From: Clostridia bacterium
Lineage (GTDB): Bacteria > Bacillota > Clostridia > Oscillospirales > UBA644
Assembly: GCA_017623475.1 (NCBI GenBank)
Contig: JAGAPC010000029.1
Location: forward strand, 1 to 40,949
DNA: 40,949 nt
Direction: 5' to 3'
Shown here: in pieces, positions 15,775 through 23,845 of the stretch
Numbering within the stretch: position 1 is the first letter of the stretch
Layout of the letters: each line of letters starts with the position of its first letter
Notes under the pieces: model-generated
Told to the model about the DNA's origin: nothing
The model's input: only the letters and a program-made list of their open reading frames with translations
The model's database searches: none
Position numbers and translations under genes: made by a program

Positions 15775-16875
15775 ATGCAAATGACCTTCCGTTGGTACGG
15801 CGAGGGGAACGATAAAATTTCCCTTTCCGACATTAAGCAAATCCCCGGCGTTTCCGGAATCGTTTGGGCGTTGCACGATAAGATGCCCGGCGAGGTTTGG
15901 GAAGTGGAGGAAATCGCCAAGGTTCAAAAACAGTTGGCGCCCTACGGGTTCAACATGGACGTGGTGGAATCGGTCAACGTCCACGACGATATCAAGATCG
16001 GACTTCCCACGCGGGACGGCTATATCGAAAATTATAAGCAGACCATCCGCAATCTTTCCCAATTCGGCGTCAAGGTCATTTGCTATAACTTCATGCCCAT
16101 TTTTGACTGGACGAGAAGTGACCTGTTTCATCCGGTGGGGGACGGCTCTACGGCGCTGTTCTACGAAAAAGGGATGATCCAGACCGACTACAACGCCATG
16201 GCAAAGTATATTTTGGATTTTACCGAAAAATATCATATGTCTTTCCCCGGCTGGGAGCCGGAACGGATGGCGAAGCTGGACGAGCTGTTCCGTGCTTACG
16301 CCGACGTGGATCACGAAAAGCTTTGGGCGAATCTCAAATATTTCCTGGAAGCCATCATGCCCACCTGTCGGGAATGTGATATTAAAATGGCGATCCATAT
16401 GGACGATCCCCCGTGGGATATTTTCGGGCTGCCCCGGTTGTTAATCAACGAGGAAAACATCGCCCGATTCCTGTCGATGGTGGATGATGAGTACAACTGC
16501 TTGACCTTGTGCTCCGGTTCTTTGAACGCCGATCCGAGCAACAACGTGGCAGAAATCGTCCGCAAGCATTGTGACCGCATCGCCTTTGCCCATATCCGCA
16601 ACGTCAAGCATTTTGAAAACGGAGATTTCTCCGAAGCCAGCCATCGGGATTGCGACGGCGATACGGGAATTTTGGAAATCCTGCGGGCTTACCACGATTG
16701 CGGCTACGAGGGGTACATCCGCCCCGATCACGGTCGGCATCTTTGGGGCGAAGGTCCGGGCACCGTCCGTCCCGGCTACGGATTGTACGACCGGGCGCTG
16801 GGCATCATGTATATGCTGGGATGCTGGGATATGCTGGATCGTTTAAAGGATAAACAGTATCGAAATCCGGATTGA
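15775..16875 (+). CDS. uxuA: D-mannonate dehydratase
   Basis: Dehydrates D-mannonate to 2-keto-3-deoxy-D-gluconate (KDG). It is a TIM-barrel enzyme of the xylose-isomerase-like superfamily. Signatures seen are FNMDVVESVNVHDDIK near the N-terminus, CYNFMPIFDWTRSDL, HMDDPPWDIFGLPRL (metal/substrate loop) and SGSLNADPSNN, with YIRPDHGRHLWGE near the end. The 366-residue length is within the family range. A strong AAGGAGG lies before ATG 15775. Its stop codon overlaps a -35 box for the next gene. Confidence 0.96.
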   Translation: MQMTFRWYGEGNDKISLSDIKQIPGVSGIVWALHDKMPGEVWEVEEIAKVQKQLAPYGFNMDVVESVNVHDDIKIGLPTRDGYIENYKQTIRNLSQFGVKVICYNFMPIFDWTRSDLFHPVGDGSTALFYEKGMIQTDYNAMAKYILDFTEKYHMSFPGWEPERMAKLDELFRAYADVDHEKLWANLKYFLEAIMPTCRECDIKMAIHMDDPPWDIFGLPRLLINEENIARFLSMVDDEYNCLTLCSGSLNADPSNNVAEIVRKHCDRIAFAHIRNVKHFENGDFSEASHRDCDGDTGILEILRAYHDCGYEGYIRPDHGRHLWGEGPGTVRPGYGLYDRALGIMYMLGCWDMLDRLKDKQYRNPD

Positions 16876-16900
16876 CAGAGCTCGTCCGAAATGATAAAAT
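16872..16900 (+). promoter_or_regulatory. Internal promoter before uxuB
   Basis: TTGACA (16872-16877) overlaps the uxuA stop codon, followed by a 17-bp spacer and TAAAAT (16895-16900). Transcription would begin just upstream of the AAGGAG site of uxuB. It could give the lower pathway genes (uxuB, kdgA, kdgK) an expression level independent of uxaC. Confidence 0.65.
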
Positions 16901-16924
16901 AGAGAGGATTAAGGAGTAGATTTC

Positions 16925-17776
16925 ATGAAGCAAAACGACTTGAATACGGATCTGACCGGCAAGGTTGCCGTGGTTACCGGCGCCGGCGGAGTGTTGTGCA
17001 GTTATTTTGCCAAGGTTCTTGCCCGGGCAGGGGCGAAGGTGGCTCTGTTGGACATCAACGAGCAGGCCGCCCAAGGCTACGCCGACGAGATCGTGGCGGA
17101 AGGAGGCGTTGCAAAAGCCTACGGCTGCAACGTGCTGGATAAATCGGTCTGCTACGCCGTTGCCGATAAAATCGCCGCAGAATTGGGGAATTGCGATATT
17201 CTGATCAACGGGGCGGGCGGAAACAACCCCCGCGCTACCACCGACAAGGAATATTTTGAATTGGGCGATATCGACGCTGACACCAAATCCTTCTTTGATC
17301 TGGAATCGGAAGGGGTCGGATTCGTCTTTAATCTGAATTTCCTGGGGACGCTGATTCCCACCCAGGCGTTTGCCCGTCAGATGGTAGGCAGAGACGGATG
17401 CAATATTCTGAATATTTCGTCCATGAATGCCTATACTCCTCTTACCAAGATCCCTGCCTATTCCGGAGCAAAGGCGGCGATCTCCAACTTTACCCAATGG
17501 CTTGCCGTCCACTTCTCCAAGGTTGGGATTCGGGTCAACGCCATCGCTCCCGGGTTCTTCTCCACCCAGCAGAATGCAAAGCTTCTGTTCAACGAAGACG
17601 GAACCCCCACCCCCCGCACCGGAAAGATCCTTGCCGCCACCCCCATGGGACGCTTCGGGGAGAGCGAGGAGCTGGAAGGCGGTCTGTTATTCCTCGTAAA
17701 CAATGAAGCCGCAGGCTTTATCACCGGAGTCGTCCTGCCCATCGACGGCGGATTCTCCGCATATTCAGGAGTGTGA
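16925..17776 (+). CDS. uxuB: D-mannonate oxidoreductase (fructuronate reductase), SDR type
   Basis: Reduces D-fructuronate to D-mannonate with NAD(P)H. It is a 283-residue short-chain dehydrogenase, the Bacillus-type enzyme rather than the long enterobacterial UxuB. The nucleotide-binding glycine motif is TGAGGVLC (residues 18-25), the acidic residue LLDIN (41-45) favours NADH, NGAG is at 95-98, the catalytic Ser is within ISSMNAY (164-170), and Tyr179 and Lys183 are in YSGAK. It sits between uxuA and kdgA, and its stop overlaps an alternative GTG of kdgA. Confidence 0.9.
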   Translation: MKQNDLNTDLTGKVAVVTGAGGVLCSYFAKVLARAGAKVALLDINEQAAQGYADEIVAEGGVAKAYGCNVLDKSVCYAVADKIAAELGNCDILINGAGGNNPRATTDKEYFELGDIDADTKSFFDLESEGVGFVFNLNFLGTLIPTQAFARQMVGRDGCNILNISSMNAYTPLTKIPAYSGAKAAISNFTQWLAVHFSKVGIRVNAIAPGFFSTQQNAKLLFNEDGTPTPRTGKILAATPMGRFGESEELEGGLLFLVNNEAAGFITGVVLPIDGGFSAYSGV

Positions 17777-17781
17777 TTGAT

Positions 17782-18342
17782 ATGGAAAAATTCGTTCCCG
17801 TAGTGGTTATCAAGGAACTGTCCGAAACCGACAAGATCCTGACCGCGCTGAAAAACAACGGCATCAACTGTGCGGAAATTACCTTCCGTACCGCCTGTGC
17901 CGCCGAGGCGATCGCCTACGCCTGCAAAAATTATCCCGAAATGTCCATCGGGGCAGGCACGGTCATCAACGCGGAACAGTGCAACGCCGCGTTGGAGGCT
18001 GGGGCGCAGTTTATCGTGTCTCCCGGGCTTTCCGTTGCCGTTGCAAACATTTGTAATGAAAAGAAGATTCCCTATTACCCCGGCTGCGTCACCCCCACGG
18101 AAATTATGCAGGCGCTGGAATTGGGCATTACCACCGTCAAATTCTTCCCCGCCAACGTTTACGGCGGTCTGAAGGCGTTGAAGGCGTTGTCTGCCCCCTT
18201 CCCCCAGGTGAAATTTATTCCCACCGGCGGCGTGGATCGGAGCAACATCGACGAATTTTTGGCTTTCGACAAGATTGCAGCCATCGGCGGCAGCTTCTTC
18301 GTCAAGGAAGCCTTGGATAAAATGGAAGGAGAAAACAAATGA
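17782..18342 (+). CDS. kdgA: KDPG aldolase
   Basis: Splits 2-keto-3-deoxy-6-phosphogluconate into pyruvate and glyceraldehyde-3-phosphate; class I aldolase. The Schiff-base lysine is Lys120 in TTVKFFPA, Glu32 and Arg36 in AEITFR match the catalytic acid/base and carboxylate contacts, and GAGTV (57-61) and GCVTPTE are family blocks. I choose ATG 17782 because AGGAG (17767-17771) is at 10 bases; the upstream GTG 17773 is one base from that site. The protein is 186 residues, slightly short for the family (usually near 210). It overlaps kdgK by four bases. Confidence 0.93.
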   Translation: MEKFVPVVVIKELSETDKILTALKNNGINCAEITFRTACAAEAIAYACKNYPEMSIGAGTVINAEQCNAALEAGAQFIVSPGLSVAVANICNEKKIPYYPGCVTPTEIMQALELGITTVKFFPANVYGGLKALKALSAPFPQVKFIPTGGVDRSNIDEFLAFDKIAAIGGSFFVKEALDKMEGENK

Positions 18343-19361
18343 GCAGAATCGTAACCTTCGGCGAAATTATGCTTCGCCTTGCCCCCGACGGATATTACCG
18401 TTTCTTCCAAAATGACGTGATGCAAGCCACCTTCGGCGGTGGGGAAGCCAACGTCGCCGTATCCCTTGCCAATTACGGAATGGACAGCGTTTACGTTACC
18501 AAATTGCCCAAGCACGCCATCGGTCAGGCGGCGGTCAACTCGTTGCGTTATTTCGGCGTTGACACCTCCAAGATCGTACGGGGCGGAGACCGCGTAGGCA
18601 TCTATTTCCTGGAAAAGGGCGCTTCCCAGCGGGGATCGGTCTGCATTTACGACCGCGCCCATTCCGCCATCGCGGAAGCCCAATGCGGAGATTTCGATTG
18701 GGATTCCATTTTTGAGGGCGCCGATTGGTTCCACTTTACCGGAATTACGCCGGCGTTGGGGCAAAACGTCGCCGATCTGTGCCTGGAAGCCTGCAAGGCG
18801 GCAAAAGCCAAGGGAGTTAAAATCTCCTGTGACCTGAACTATCGGGGTAAATTGTGGACGCGGGATCAGGCAAGAGCCACCATGTCCGAGCTTTGCAAAT
18901 ATGTGGACGTCTGCATTTCCAACGAGGAAGACGCCAAGGACGTTTTTGGCATCGAAGCGGAAGGTACCGATATTTACGGCGGAAAACTGAATCACGAGGG
19001 ATATAAATCCGTTGCCAAGCAGTTGGCGGATAAATTCGGCTTTGAAAAGGTCGCCATCACCCTGCGCTCTTCCATTTCCGCCAGCGACAACGATTGGGCG
19101 GGGATGTTGTACGACGGAGAAAATTACTGCTTCTCCAAATCCTATCATCTGCACATCGTGGACCGGGTCGGCGGTGGAGATTCCTTCGGCGGCGGCTTGA
19201 TCTACGCCATTCTGTCGGGCAAAGATACCCAGCAAGCCATCGAATTTGCCGTTGCGGCATCGGCGTTGAAACACTCCGTGGAGGGTGACTACAACCGCGT
19301 TTCCGTATCCGAGGTGGAAAAATTGGCCGGCGGCGACGGAAGCGGACGAGTTCAGAGATAA
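18339..19361 (+). CDS. kdgK: 2-keto-3-deoxygluconate kinase
   Basis: Phosphorylates KDG to KDPG with ATP. It is a PfkB/ribokinase-family enzyme of 340 residues. The substrate-binding GGGEANVAVSLANYG (33-47) and the anion-hole/catalytic motif DRVGGGDSFGGG with base Asp281 are present. It starts in a four-base overlap with kdgA (ATGA), and a strong terminator follows 15 bases after its stop, closing the operon. It completes the route from glucuronate to central metabolism; galacturonate-specific uxaA and uxaB are absent. Confidence 0.95.
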   Translation: MSRIVTFGEIMLRLAPDGYYRFFQNDVMQATFGGGEANVAVSLANYGMDSVYVTKLPKHAIGQAAVNSLRYFGVDTSKIVRGGDRVGIYFLEKGASQRGSVCIYDRAHSAIAEAQCGDFDWDSIFEGADWFHFTGITPALGQNVADLCLEACKAAKAKGVKISCDLNYRGKLWTRDQARATMSELCKYVDVCISNEEDAKDVFGIEAEGTDIYGGKLNHEGYKSVAKQLADKFGFEKVAITLRSSISASDNDWAGMLYDGENYCFSKSYHLHIVDRVGGGDSFGGGLIYAILSGKDTQQAIEFAVAASALKHSVEGDYNRVSVSEVEKLAGGDGSGRVQR

Positions 19362-19376
19362 GAGTGGAACAATAAG

Positions 19377-19410
19377 AAAAAGTCGGCAGGTTTTCTGCCG
19401 ACTTTTTGAA
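19377..19410 (+). terminator. Terminator of the uxaC-kdgK operon
   Basis: A perfect 13-bp stem (19377-19389 with 19395-19407), a 5-nt loop, and a T run inside the 3' arm. Confidence 0.9.
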
Positions 19411-19438
19411 CAATTTGTGAAGTGTCCCGGGTAAGGGG

Positions 19439-19469
19439 TTGCTCGTGACGTTGGGTCACGTGCTATAAT
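19439..19469 (+). promoter_or_regulatory. MerR-type promoter with central operator palindrome
   Basis: TTGCTC (19439-19444) and TATAAT (19464-19469) are separated by 19 bp, the elongated spacing that MerR proteins act on. The spacer holds a perfect palindrome, CGTGAC-N5-GTCACG (19444-19460). The -10 also has an upstream TG. The gene directly downstream encodes a MerR protein, so autoregulation is the natural reading. Confidence 0.85.
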
Positions 19470-19490
19470 AGGGGCAAGGAGGTGAATGCT

Positions 19491-20213
19491 ATGTCACAAT
19501 ACACTACGGGAGAATTGGCAAAACTGTGCGGTGTCACGGTACGGACGGTTCAATATTACGACAACCGGGGAATTCTGTGCCCCAGCGCCTTGAGCGAAGG
19601 GGGACGGCGGTTGTATTCGGAGGAGGATCTGCAACGGATGAAGCAGATATGCTTTCTTCGGGAATTGGATCTACCGTTGAACAGCATCGCCCAGCTGCTT
19701 TCCGAACCGGAGCCGGAAAAGGTGTTTTCTCTGTTGCTTTCCCAACAGGAAGCGATTCTGCAGAAGGAGATGGACGACCGAAAGGAACGGCTTGAGCAGC
19801 TTCAGCAGCTACGGCGGGGGTTGGGAAAGGTCAAGGATTTTTCCGTAAATTCCATTACCGACATAGCGGTACAAATGAAAAATAAAAAAAATCTGTACAA
19901 GGTTCGCGGAATCATGCTGGGAGTCGGATTGGCTTTAGAAGCAATCGAAATCGGAACCCTGATCTACGCCGTGAATACCGGAAATTGGTGGTGGTTCGGG
20001 GCAGGAATGGTCATTTTGATTTTAGGGGCGATCTGGCTGTCCGCCTATTATTTCAAAAGCGTGGATTATATTTGCCCTCAATGCAACCGCGTGTTCAAGC
20101 CCACGTTCAAGGAGGCGTTTTTCGCCAACCATACCCCCAACACCCGGAAGCTGACCTGCCCCCATTGCGGTCATAAAGGATTCTGCGTGGAGATTGCAAC
20201 CGAAGAAAAATAA
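19491..20213 (+). CDS. Membrane-anchored MerR regulator with zinc ribbon
   Basis: A 240-residue protein. The N-terminal winged helix of MerR proteins is clear (residues 4-70, TTGELAKLCGVTVRTVQYYD), followed by a dimerisation coiled coil to about residue 112. Unusually, two membrane helices follow (about 141-161 and 168-187). Then comes a C-terminal zinc ribbon with Cys195, Cys198, Cys223 and Cys226 (CPQC and CPHC). The DNA-binding and zinc parts would both be cytoplasmic. The ligand is unknown. ATG 19491 is 8 bases after AAGGAGG; a GTG at 19482 overlaps that site and is rejected. It is monocistronic with a MerR-type promoter and its own terminator, and no separate target gene lies next to it. 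Confidence 0.88.
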   Translation: MSQYTTGELAKLCGVTVRTVQYYDNRGILCPSALSEGGRRLYSEEDLQRMKQICFLRELDLPLNSIAQLLSEPEPEKVFSLLLSQQEAILQKEMDDRKERLEQLQQLRRGLGKVKDFSVNSITDIAVQMKNKKNLYKVRGIMLGVGLALEAIEIGTLIYAVNTGNWWWFGAGMVILILGAIWLSAYYFKSVDYICPQCNRVFKPTFKEAFFANHTPNTRKLTCPHCGHKGFCVEIATEEK

Positions 20214-20218
20214 AAAAA

Positions 20219-20252
20219 GAACCGGAAGAGAGAATCTTCCGGTTCACTTTTT
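20219..20252. terminator. Bidirectional terminator
   Basis: A perfect 10-bp stem (20219-20228 with 20236-20245), A run before and T run after. It serves both the MerR gene and the rhamnosidase gene, which converge here. Confidence 0.85.
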
Positions 20253-22510
20253 TATCCGATTGCCACGTAGGTTTTTCCCGAAACGGAAACGGCGTCCTTT
20301 CCGGGCAGCTTGACGGTGGCGTTCGTGCCTTTTGGAACGGTGATCTCATACCGCACCCTGCCGTCGGGGAGATACCGCCAATAGCTTTCGATTTTGCCTT
20401 GTCTCGATTCAATAGAGCCCTTGGCAAAGCCCAGCCGTTGGTCGGGGATGGGGGAGACGGTGATCTTCTCGTAGCCGGCACCGTCGTCATCTACCATGAT
20501 CCCAAGAGCGCCCCCGAAGATCCAATCGAAGACCGAGCCGTAGGCGTAATGATTGAAGGAATTCATTTTGGTGGACCAAAAGCTGCCGTCCTCCTTCAGG
20601 CTGTCCCAATGCTCCCAGATGGTGGTTGCTCCCTGGTTGACCGAGAAGAGCCACGAGGGGGATTTTTCCTGCAACAAAAGGTCGTACGCCAAGTCGCTTC
20701 TTCCGTTTTGGGAAAGGGCGTGGAGGATGTAGGGCGTTCCCAAAAAACCGGTGGTCATTCTGCCGTCGTTTTCGGCGATCAGTTCTGCCAACTTGTCGAT
20801 CAGTCCTTGTCTTTCGTCTTCCTCGTAAAGACCGAAATACAACACCAAAACGATGGAGGTCTGGGTCAATCCCTTGACGGTGCGCTCGGTGGAAAGAGCG
20901 TCGCCCTTCGGGTACATACAGGGAAGCCCGTCCTTCATAAAGGCGGCGCGGAAGGCGTTGCGGACGTTGGCATAAAGGGTTTTATATTCGCTCACGTCCT
21001 CACCCAAAATTTCCCCTGCCTTGATGACGAGGCTCGTGGAATAGGCAAAATACGCCGAGGCGATCAGATCGGTCTGGGTTGCGCCCACGTAAACCCCGTC
21101 TCCGGCGTCGAGGGCAAGCCAATCTCCGTAATGACGTCCTCCGAGGAACAGAAATTCTTCGTCGCCGAAGCCTCGCATATAGCCGATCCATTTTTTCATC
21201 ATGTCAAAATTTTGACGGAGTAATTCCACGTTGCCGTAGGCTCGGTAGATTTCCCAGGGGCAGATGACCGAAGCGTCTGCCCAACCGGTGGCGCATCGCT
21301 CGTCGCTCCATTGGGAGTCGGTGCGTTTTACCAAGGGGCGGACGCGGGGAACGACGGAGGAAATTCCTCCGTTGGGTAATTGCTCCAGCGCCATGTCTCC
21401 GAGCCACTTTCGGAAAAATTTTTCCACGTCGTAGTTGATGGCGGCGGTGCGGCAAAATACCTGGGCGTCTCCCGTCCATCCGTGCCGTTCGTTCCGCTGG
21501 GGACAGTCGGTGGGGATATCCACGAAGTTGCTCCGTTGTCCCCAAATGATATTACTGTAAAGCCGGTTGATCTTATCGTTTCCGCAGGAAAATTCTCCGG
21601 TGCGCTTCAGGTCGGAATACAAGGCGACGGCGGTAAAGTTTTCCGCTTTGATTTCGATTTCTGCCGGGAATTCGTCCAGGCGGATATAGCGGAAGCCCTG
21701 GAAGCAGAAGGAGGGCTTGAAAATTTCTTCCCCGTCTCCCGAAAGGATATAGACGTTTCTGTTCTTTGCTCCGCGGAGATTTTCGGTGTAGAAATTGCCG
21801 TCGCGATCCAACACCTCCGCGTGGGTCATAACGATTTTATCGCCCTTTTTCCCCCGAATCTTCACTTCCACGTAGCCTGCCATGTTTTGCCCGAAGTCCA
21901 GCACCTTTTCCCCTTTGGGGGTGGTAATGATTTCGCAGGGGGCGACGTTCTCGTGCTCGGTGACGTATTCCCCCACCTGCGCAACGATTGTGGGGTGGTC
22001 ATCGCGGTCAATGCAGGCGTTGGACAGATATTTGATTTCTGCGGTATGATCGACGGTTTCTCCGTCGTACAGCTCCGAATCCAGCACGTGGGACGTCCAT
22101 ACCTCCCAGCCCTCGTCGGTAACCAGGTCTTCCTGTGTGCCGTCGGTATATTCAATGCAAATATGCGCGATCAGAGAGGTGCTTTCTCTGAATCTGTGAT
22201 CGCCGCCGTAACACAGTCTTCCTGCCGCCCAGCCCTTTGCCAAAAGGATGCCGAAGGTGGTTTCGTCGGTCAAAAGGTCGGTTACGTCGTATTCCTGTTC
22301 CTGCACCCGGTTGGCGTAGCTGGTATAAAAGGGTGCCATAACGGCGTTGCCGACTTTCTTTCCGTTGACGTAAAAATTATAAGCGCCCATGGCGGAAACG
22401 GTTGCCGTCGCCCGTTTGACGTTCCCTTTCAGCAGGTGGGTTTTCCGAAATTCCGGCGACATTTCTCCGTATTTCTGTTCTGTTTTTATCCATTTTGCAG
22501 TCTGTTTCAT
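20252..22510 (-). CDS. Alpha-L-rhamnosidase, family GH78
   Basis: Removes terminal alpha-L-rhamnose from plant glycans or glycosides. It is 752 residues, cytoplasmic (no signal peptide). N-terminal beta domains (1-300) include YNFYVNGKKVGNAVMAPFYT and the bacterial rhamnosidase pattern FGQNMAGYVEV. The (alpha/alpha)6 barrel carries the signature DCPQRNERHGWTGDAQ (335-350), where Glu341 aligns with the general acid of characterised GH78 enzymes. The C-terminal beta domain ends near SPIPDQRLGFAKGS. I choose ATG 22510 behind AGGAGG; 16 upstream codons remain open without a binding site. It is divergent from an AraC regulator. No rhamnose catabolism genes are in the window. Confidence 0.92.
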   Translation of the reverse strand: MKQTAKWIKTEQKYGEMSPEFRKTHLLKGNVKRATATVSAMGAYNFYVNGKKVGNAVMAPFYTSYANRVQEQEYDVTDLLTDETTFGILLAKGWAAGRLCYGGDHRFRESTSLIAHICIEYTDGTQEDLVTDEGWEVWTSHVLDSELYDGETVDHTAEIKYLSNACIDRDDHPTIVAQVGEYVTEHENVAPCEIITTPKGEKVLDFGQNMAGYVEVKIRGKKGDKIVMTHAEVLDRDGNFYTENLRGAKNRNVYILSGDGEEIFKPSFCFQGFRYIRLDEFPAEIEIKAENFTAVALYSDLKRTGEFSCGNDKINRLYSNIIWGQRSNFVDIPTDCPQRNERHGWTGDAQVFCRTAAINYDVEKFFRKWLGDMALEQLPNGGISSVVPRVRPLVKRTDSQWSDERCATGWADASVICPWEIYRAYGNVELLRQNFDMMKKWIGYMRGFGDEEFLFLGGRHYGDWLALDAGDGVYVGATQTDLIASAYFAYSTSLVIKAGEILGEDVSEYKTLYANVRNAFRAAFMKDGLPCMYPKGDALSTERTVKGLTQTSIVLVLYFGLYEEDERQGLIDKLAELIAENDGRMTTGFLGTPYILHALSQNGRSDLAYDLLLQEKSPSWLFSVNQGATTIWEHWDSLKEDGSFWSTKMNSFNHYAYGSVFDWIFGGALGIMVDDDGAGYEKITVSPIPDQRLGFAKGSIESRQGKIESYWRYLPDGRVRYEITVPKGTNATVKLPGKDAVSVSGKTYVAIG

Positions 22511-22540
22511 AATAACCTCCTGAAAATTGATTTGATTCCC

Positions 22541-22569
22541 TTGACAATATTGTACCACTATGCTATAAT
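22541..22569 (+). promoter_or_regulatory. Consensus promoter of the second AraC gene
   Basis: TTGACA (22541-22546), a 17-bp spacer and TGCTATAAT ending at 22569: a full consensus with extended -10. It overlaps the rhamnosidase promoter on the other strand. Confidence 0.85.
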
Positions 22570-22577
22570 AAAATCAA
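22550..22577 (-). promoter_or_regulatory. Candidate rhamnosidase promoter
   Basis: On the minus strand, TTGATT (22577-22572), a 16-bp spacer and TGGTACAAT (-10 hexamer 22555-22550). It lies face to face inside the regulator's promoter, so the two polymerases would exclude one another. Confidence 0.6.
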
Positions 22578-22622
22578 TAGCCGATTTTTATTTTTTTCTG
22601 TTCTGTTTTTAAGTGAGGGAGT

Positions 22623-23480
22623 ATGAATTTTTCTGCTTACGAAGAATTGCTGACGCGGGACGCCGTGTTTTTGAGTGAATTCGTTCATCGGGACGTGCCG
22701 TCTCACACGCACCATTTTTTCGAATTTGCCTACGTGGTGCAGGGACGGGCGGAGCATACCATTAACGATCGGACATTTATCCTTTCCGAGGGAGATTATT
22801 TTCTGATCAACCGCAACGACGCCCACGGATACCGATCCATCGCGGGGGAAGAATTTCATATTATAAACTGCCTGTTTTTGCCACATTTCATTGACCGAAC
22901 CTTGGAAAGCGCCGCAAGTCTTCGGGAGATTTTGGAAGATTATTGGCTGCGCCTGGACGCTTGGAAATTTTCCGACGGCGTCACCCTGCAATCCTATCAC
23001 GATCAGGACGGTTTCGTGGGAACTCTGATTCGAAAAATGTACGCAGAATATCGGGAAAAGCGCCCCGGGTACGAGGAAATTCTGCGGAGCTGTCTGGTCA
23101 GCCTTTTGGTCTGCTTGCTTCGTAACGGTGTAGAGGATTCGGAAACCGACGGGGAGAGAATTTCCCGAAAAATCAAGGAATACACCGCGCGGCATTATAT
23201 GGAATCGGTATCCCTTTCCGCCTTGAGCAGGGAGATGAATTTGAGCCTGACCTACGTCAGCCTGACCTTCAAAAAAGAAAATCAGATGTCCTTTCAGGAC
23301 TACCTTATTAAAGTACGCATGGAAAAAGCCTGCCAGCTTTTGCGGGGGACGGAGAAATCGATTGCGGAGATTTCGGAATTGGTCGGGTATTCCGATCCGG
23401 CGTTTTTTTATCGGTCGTTCCGGAAGTTTTTAGGGCAGACCCCGACGCAATACCGCAGGAGAGAAGTGGAAACGCCGTAA
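22623..23480 (+). CDS. AraC-family regulator with cupin sensor
   Basis: A 285-residue protein. Its N-terminal cupin-like sugar-sensing domain is recognisable from HTHHFFEFAYVVQGRAEHTI and LSEGDYFLINRNDAHGY. The C-terminal double helix-turn-helix spans about residues 185-283 (MESVSLSALSREMNLSLTYVS, then KSIAEISELVGYSDPAFFYRS, ending RKFLGQTPTQYRR). Its divergent position suggests it controls the GH78 gene, most likely as an activator responding to rhamnose or a rhamnoside. ATG 22623 follows GAGGGAG. No terminator is evident before the feo promoter. Confidence 0.9.
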   Translation: MNFSAYEELLTRDAVFLSEFVHRDVPSHTHHFFEFAYVVQGRAEHTINDRTFILSEGDYFLINRNDAHGYRSIAGEEFHIINCLFLPHFIDRTLESAASLREILEDYWLRLDAWKFSDGVTLQSYHDQDGFVGTLIRKMYAEYREKRPGYEEILRSCLVSLLVCLLRNGVEDSETDGERISRKIKEYTARHYMESVSLSALSREMNLSLTYVSLTFKKENQMSFQDYLIKVRMEKACQLLRGTEKSIAEISELVGYSDPAFFYRSFRKFLGQTPTQYRRREVETP

Positions 23481-23514
23481 ATGTAAAAAAAATGTGAACA
23501 GTGAGAAAAACGCC

Positions 23515-23543
23515 TTGACAAATCATGGAAATGGGAGTATAAT
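23515..23543 (+). promoter_or_regulatory. feoA promoter
   Basis: TTGACA (23515-23520), a 17-bp spacer and TATAAT (23538-23543): full consensus, so strong unless repressed. The predicted start of transcription falls on the DtxR-like box at 23550-23570. Confidence 0.9.
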
Positions 23544-23549
23544 ATCATC

Positions 23550-23570
23550 GGTTAGGGTATGCTAACCGCA
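23550..23570 (+). promoter_or_regulatory. DtxR/IdeR-like iron box at the feoA start site
   Basis: Arms GGTTAG (23550-23555) and CTAACC (23562-23567) form a perfect inverted repeat. Bases 23552-23570 match the DtxR/IdeR consensus TTAGGTTAGGCTAACCTAA, as I remember it, at 15 of 19 positions. Placed just downstream of a consensus -10, it would act as a repressor site when iron is plentiful. Confidence 0.7.
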
Positions 23571-23597
23571 AAAATCAGCATAAGTAAGGGGATCGCT

Positions 23598-23810
23598 ATG
23601 ACCTTGAGAGAAGCCAAAGAAGGAACGGAATATATCATTCGTGCTATCGAGACCGACGACGAAGAATTGGACGCCTTCTTGTTCTCCTTGGGTTGTTACA
23701 GCGGAGAGCCGATCACGGTCATCTCCCATTTGAAGGGCGGTTGTGTTGTTTCCATCAAAGATGGCAGATATAATATTGATAATCAGTTGGCACAAGCCAT
23801 TCAGATTTAA
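23598..23810 (+). CDS. feoA: Ferrous iron transport protein A
   Basis: A 70-residue SH3-like protein that assists FeoB at the cytoplasmic side. The pattern LREAKEGTEYIIRAI, LFSLGCYSGEPITVI, GGCVVSIKDGRYNI is typical of FeoA. I start at ATG 23598 behind AAGGGG; the open frame upstream begins at a site overlapping the regulatory box. A stem-loop overlapping its stop codon separates it from feoB. Confidence 0.92.
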   Translation: MTLREAKEGTEYIIRAIETDDEELDAFLFSLGCYSGEPITVISHLKGGCVVSIKDGRYNIDNQLAQAIQI

Positions 23811-23840
23811 AAAACAGACGGCGAAAGCCGATTGTTTTTT
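23809..23840 (+). terminator. Attenuator/terminator between feoA and feoB
   Basis: A 14-position stem (23809-23822 with 23827-23840) with one A-A mismatch and one G-T pair, a GAAA tetraloop, and TTTTTT as its 3' end. The 5' arm starts within the feoA stop codon. Confidence 0.75.
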
Positions 23841-23845
23841 ACCCA

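Noticed and set aside
20399..22612. Two long plus-strand frames opposite the rhamnosidase gene
   Set aside because: The GH78 signature is on the minus strand; these frames are complementary artefacts.
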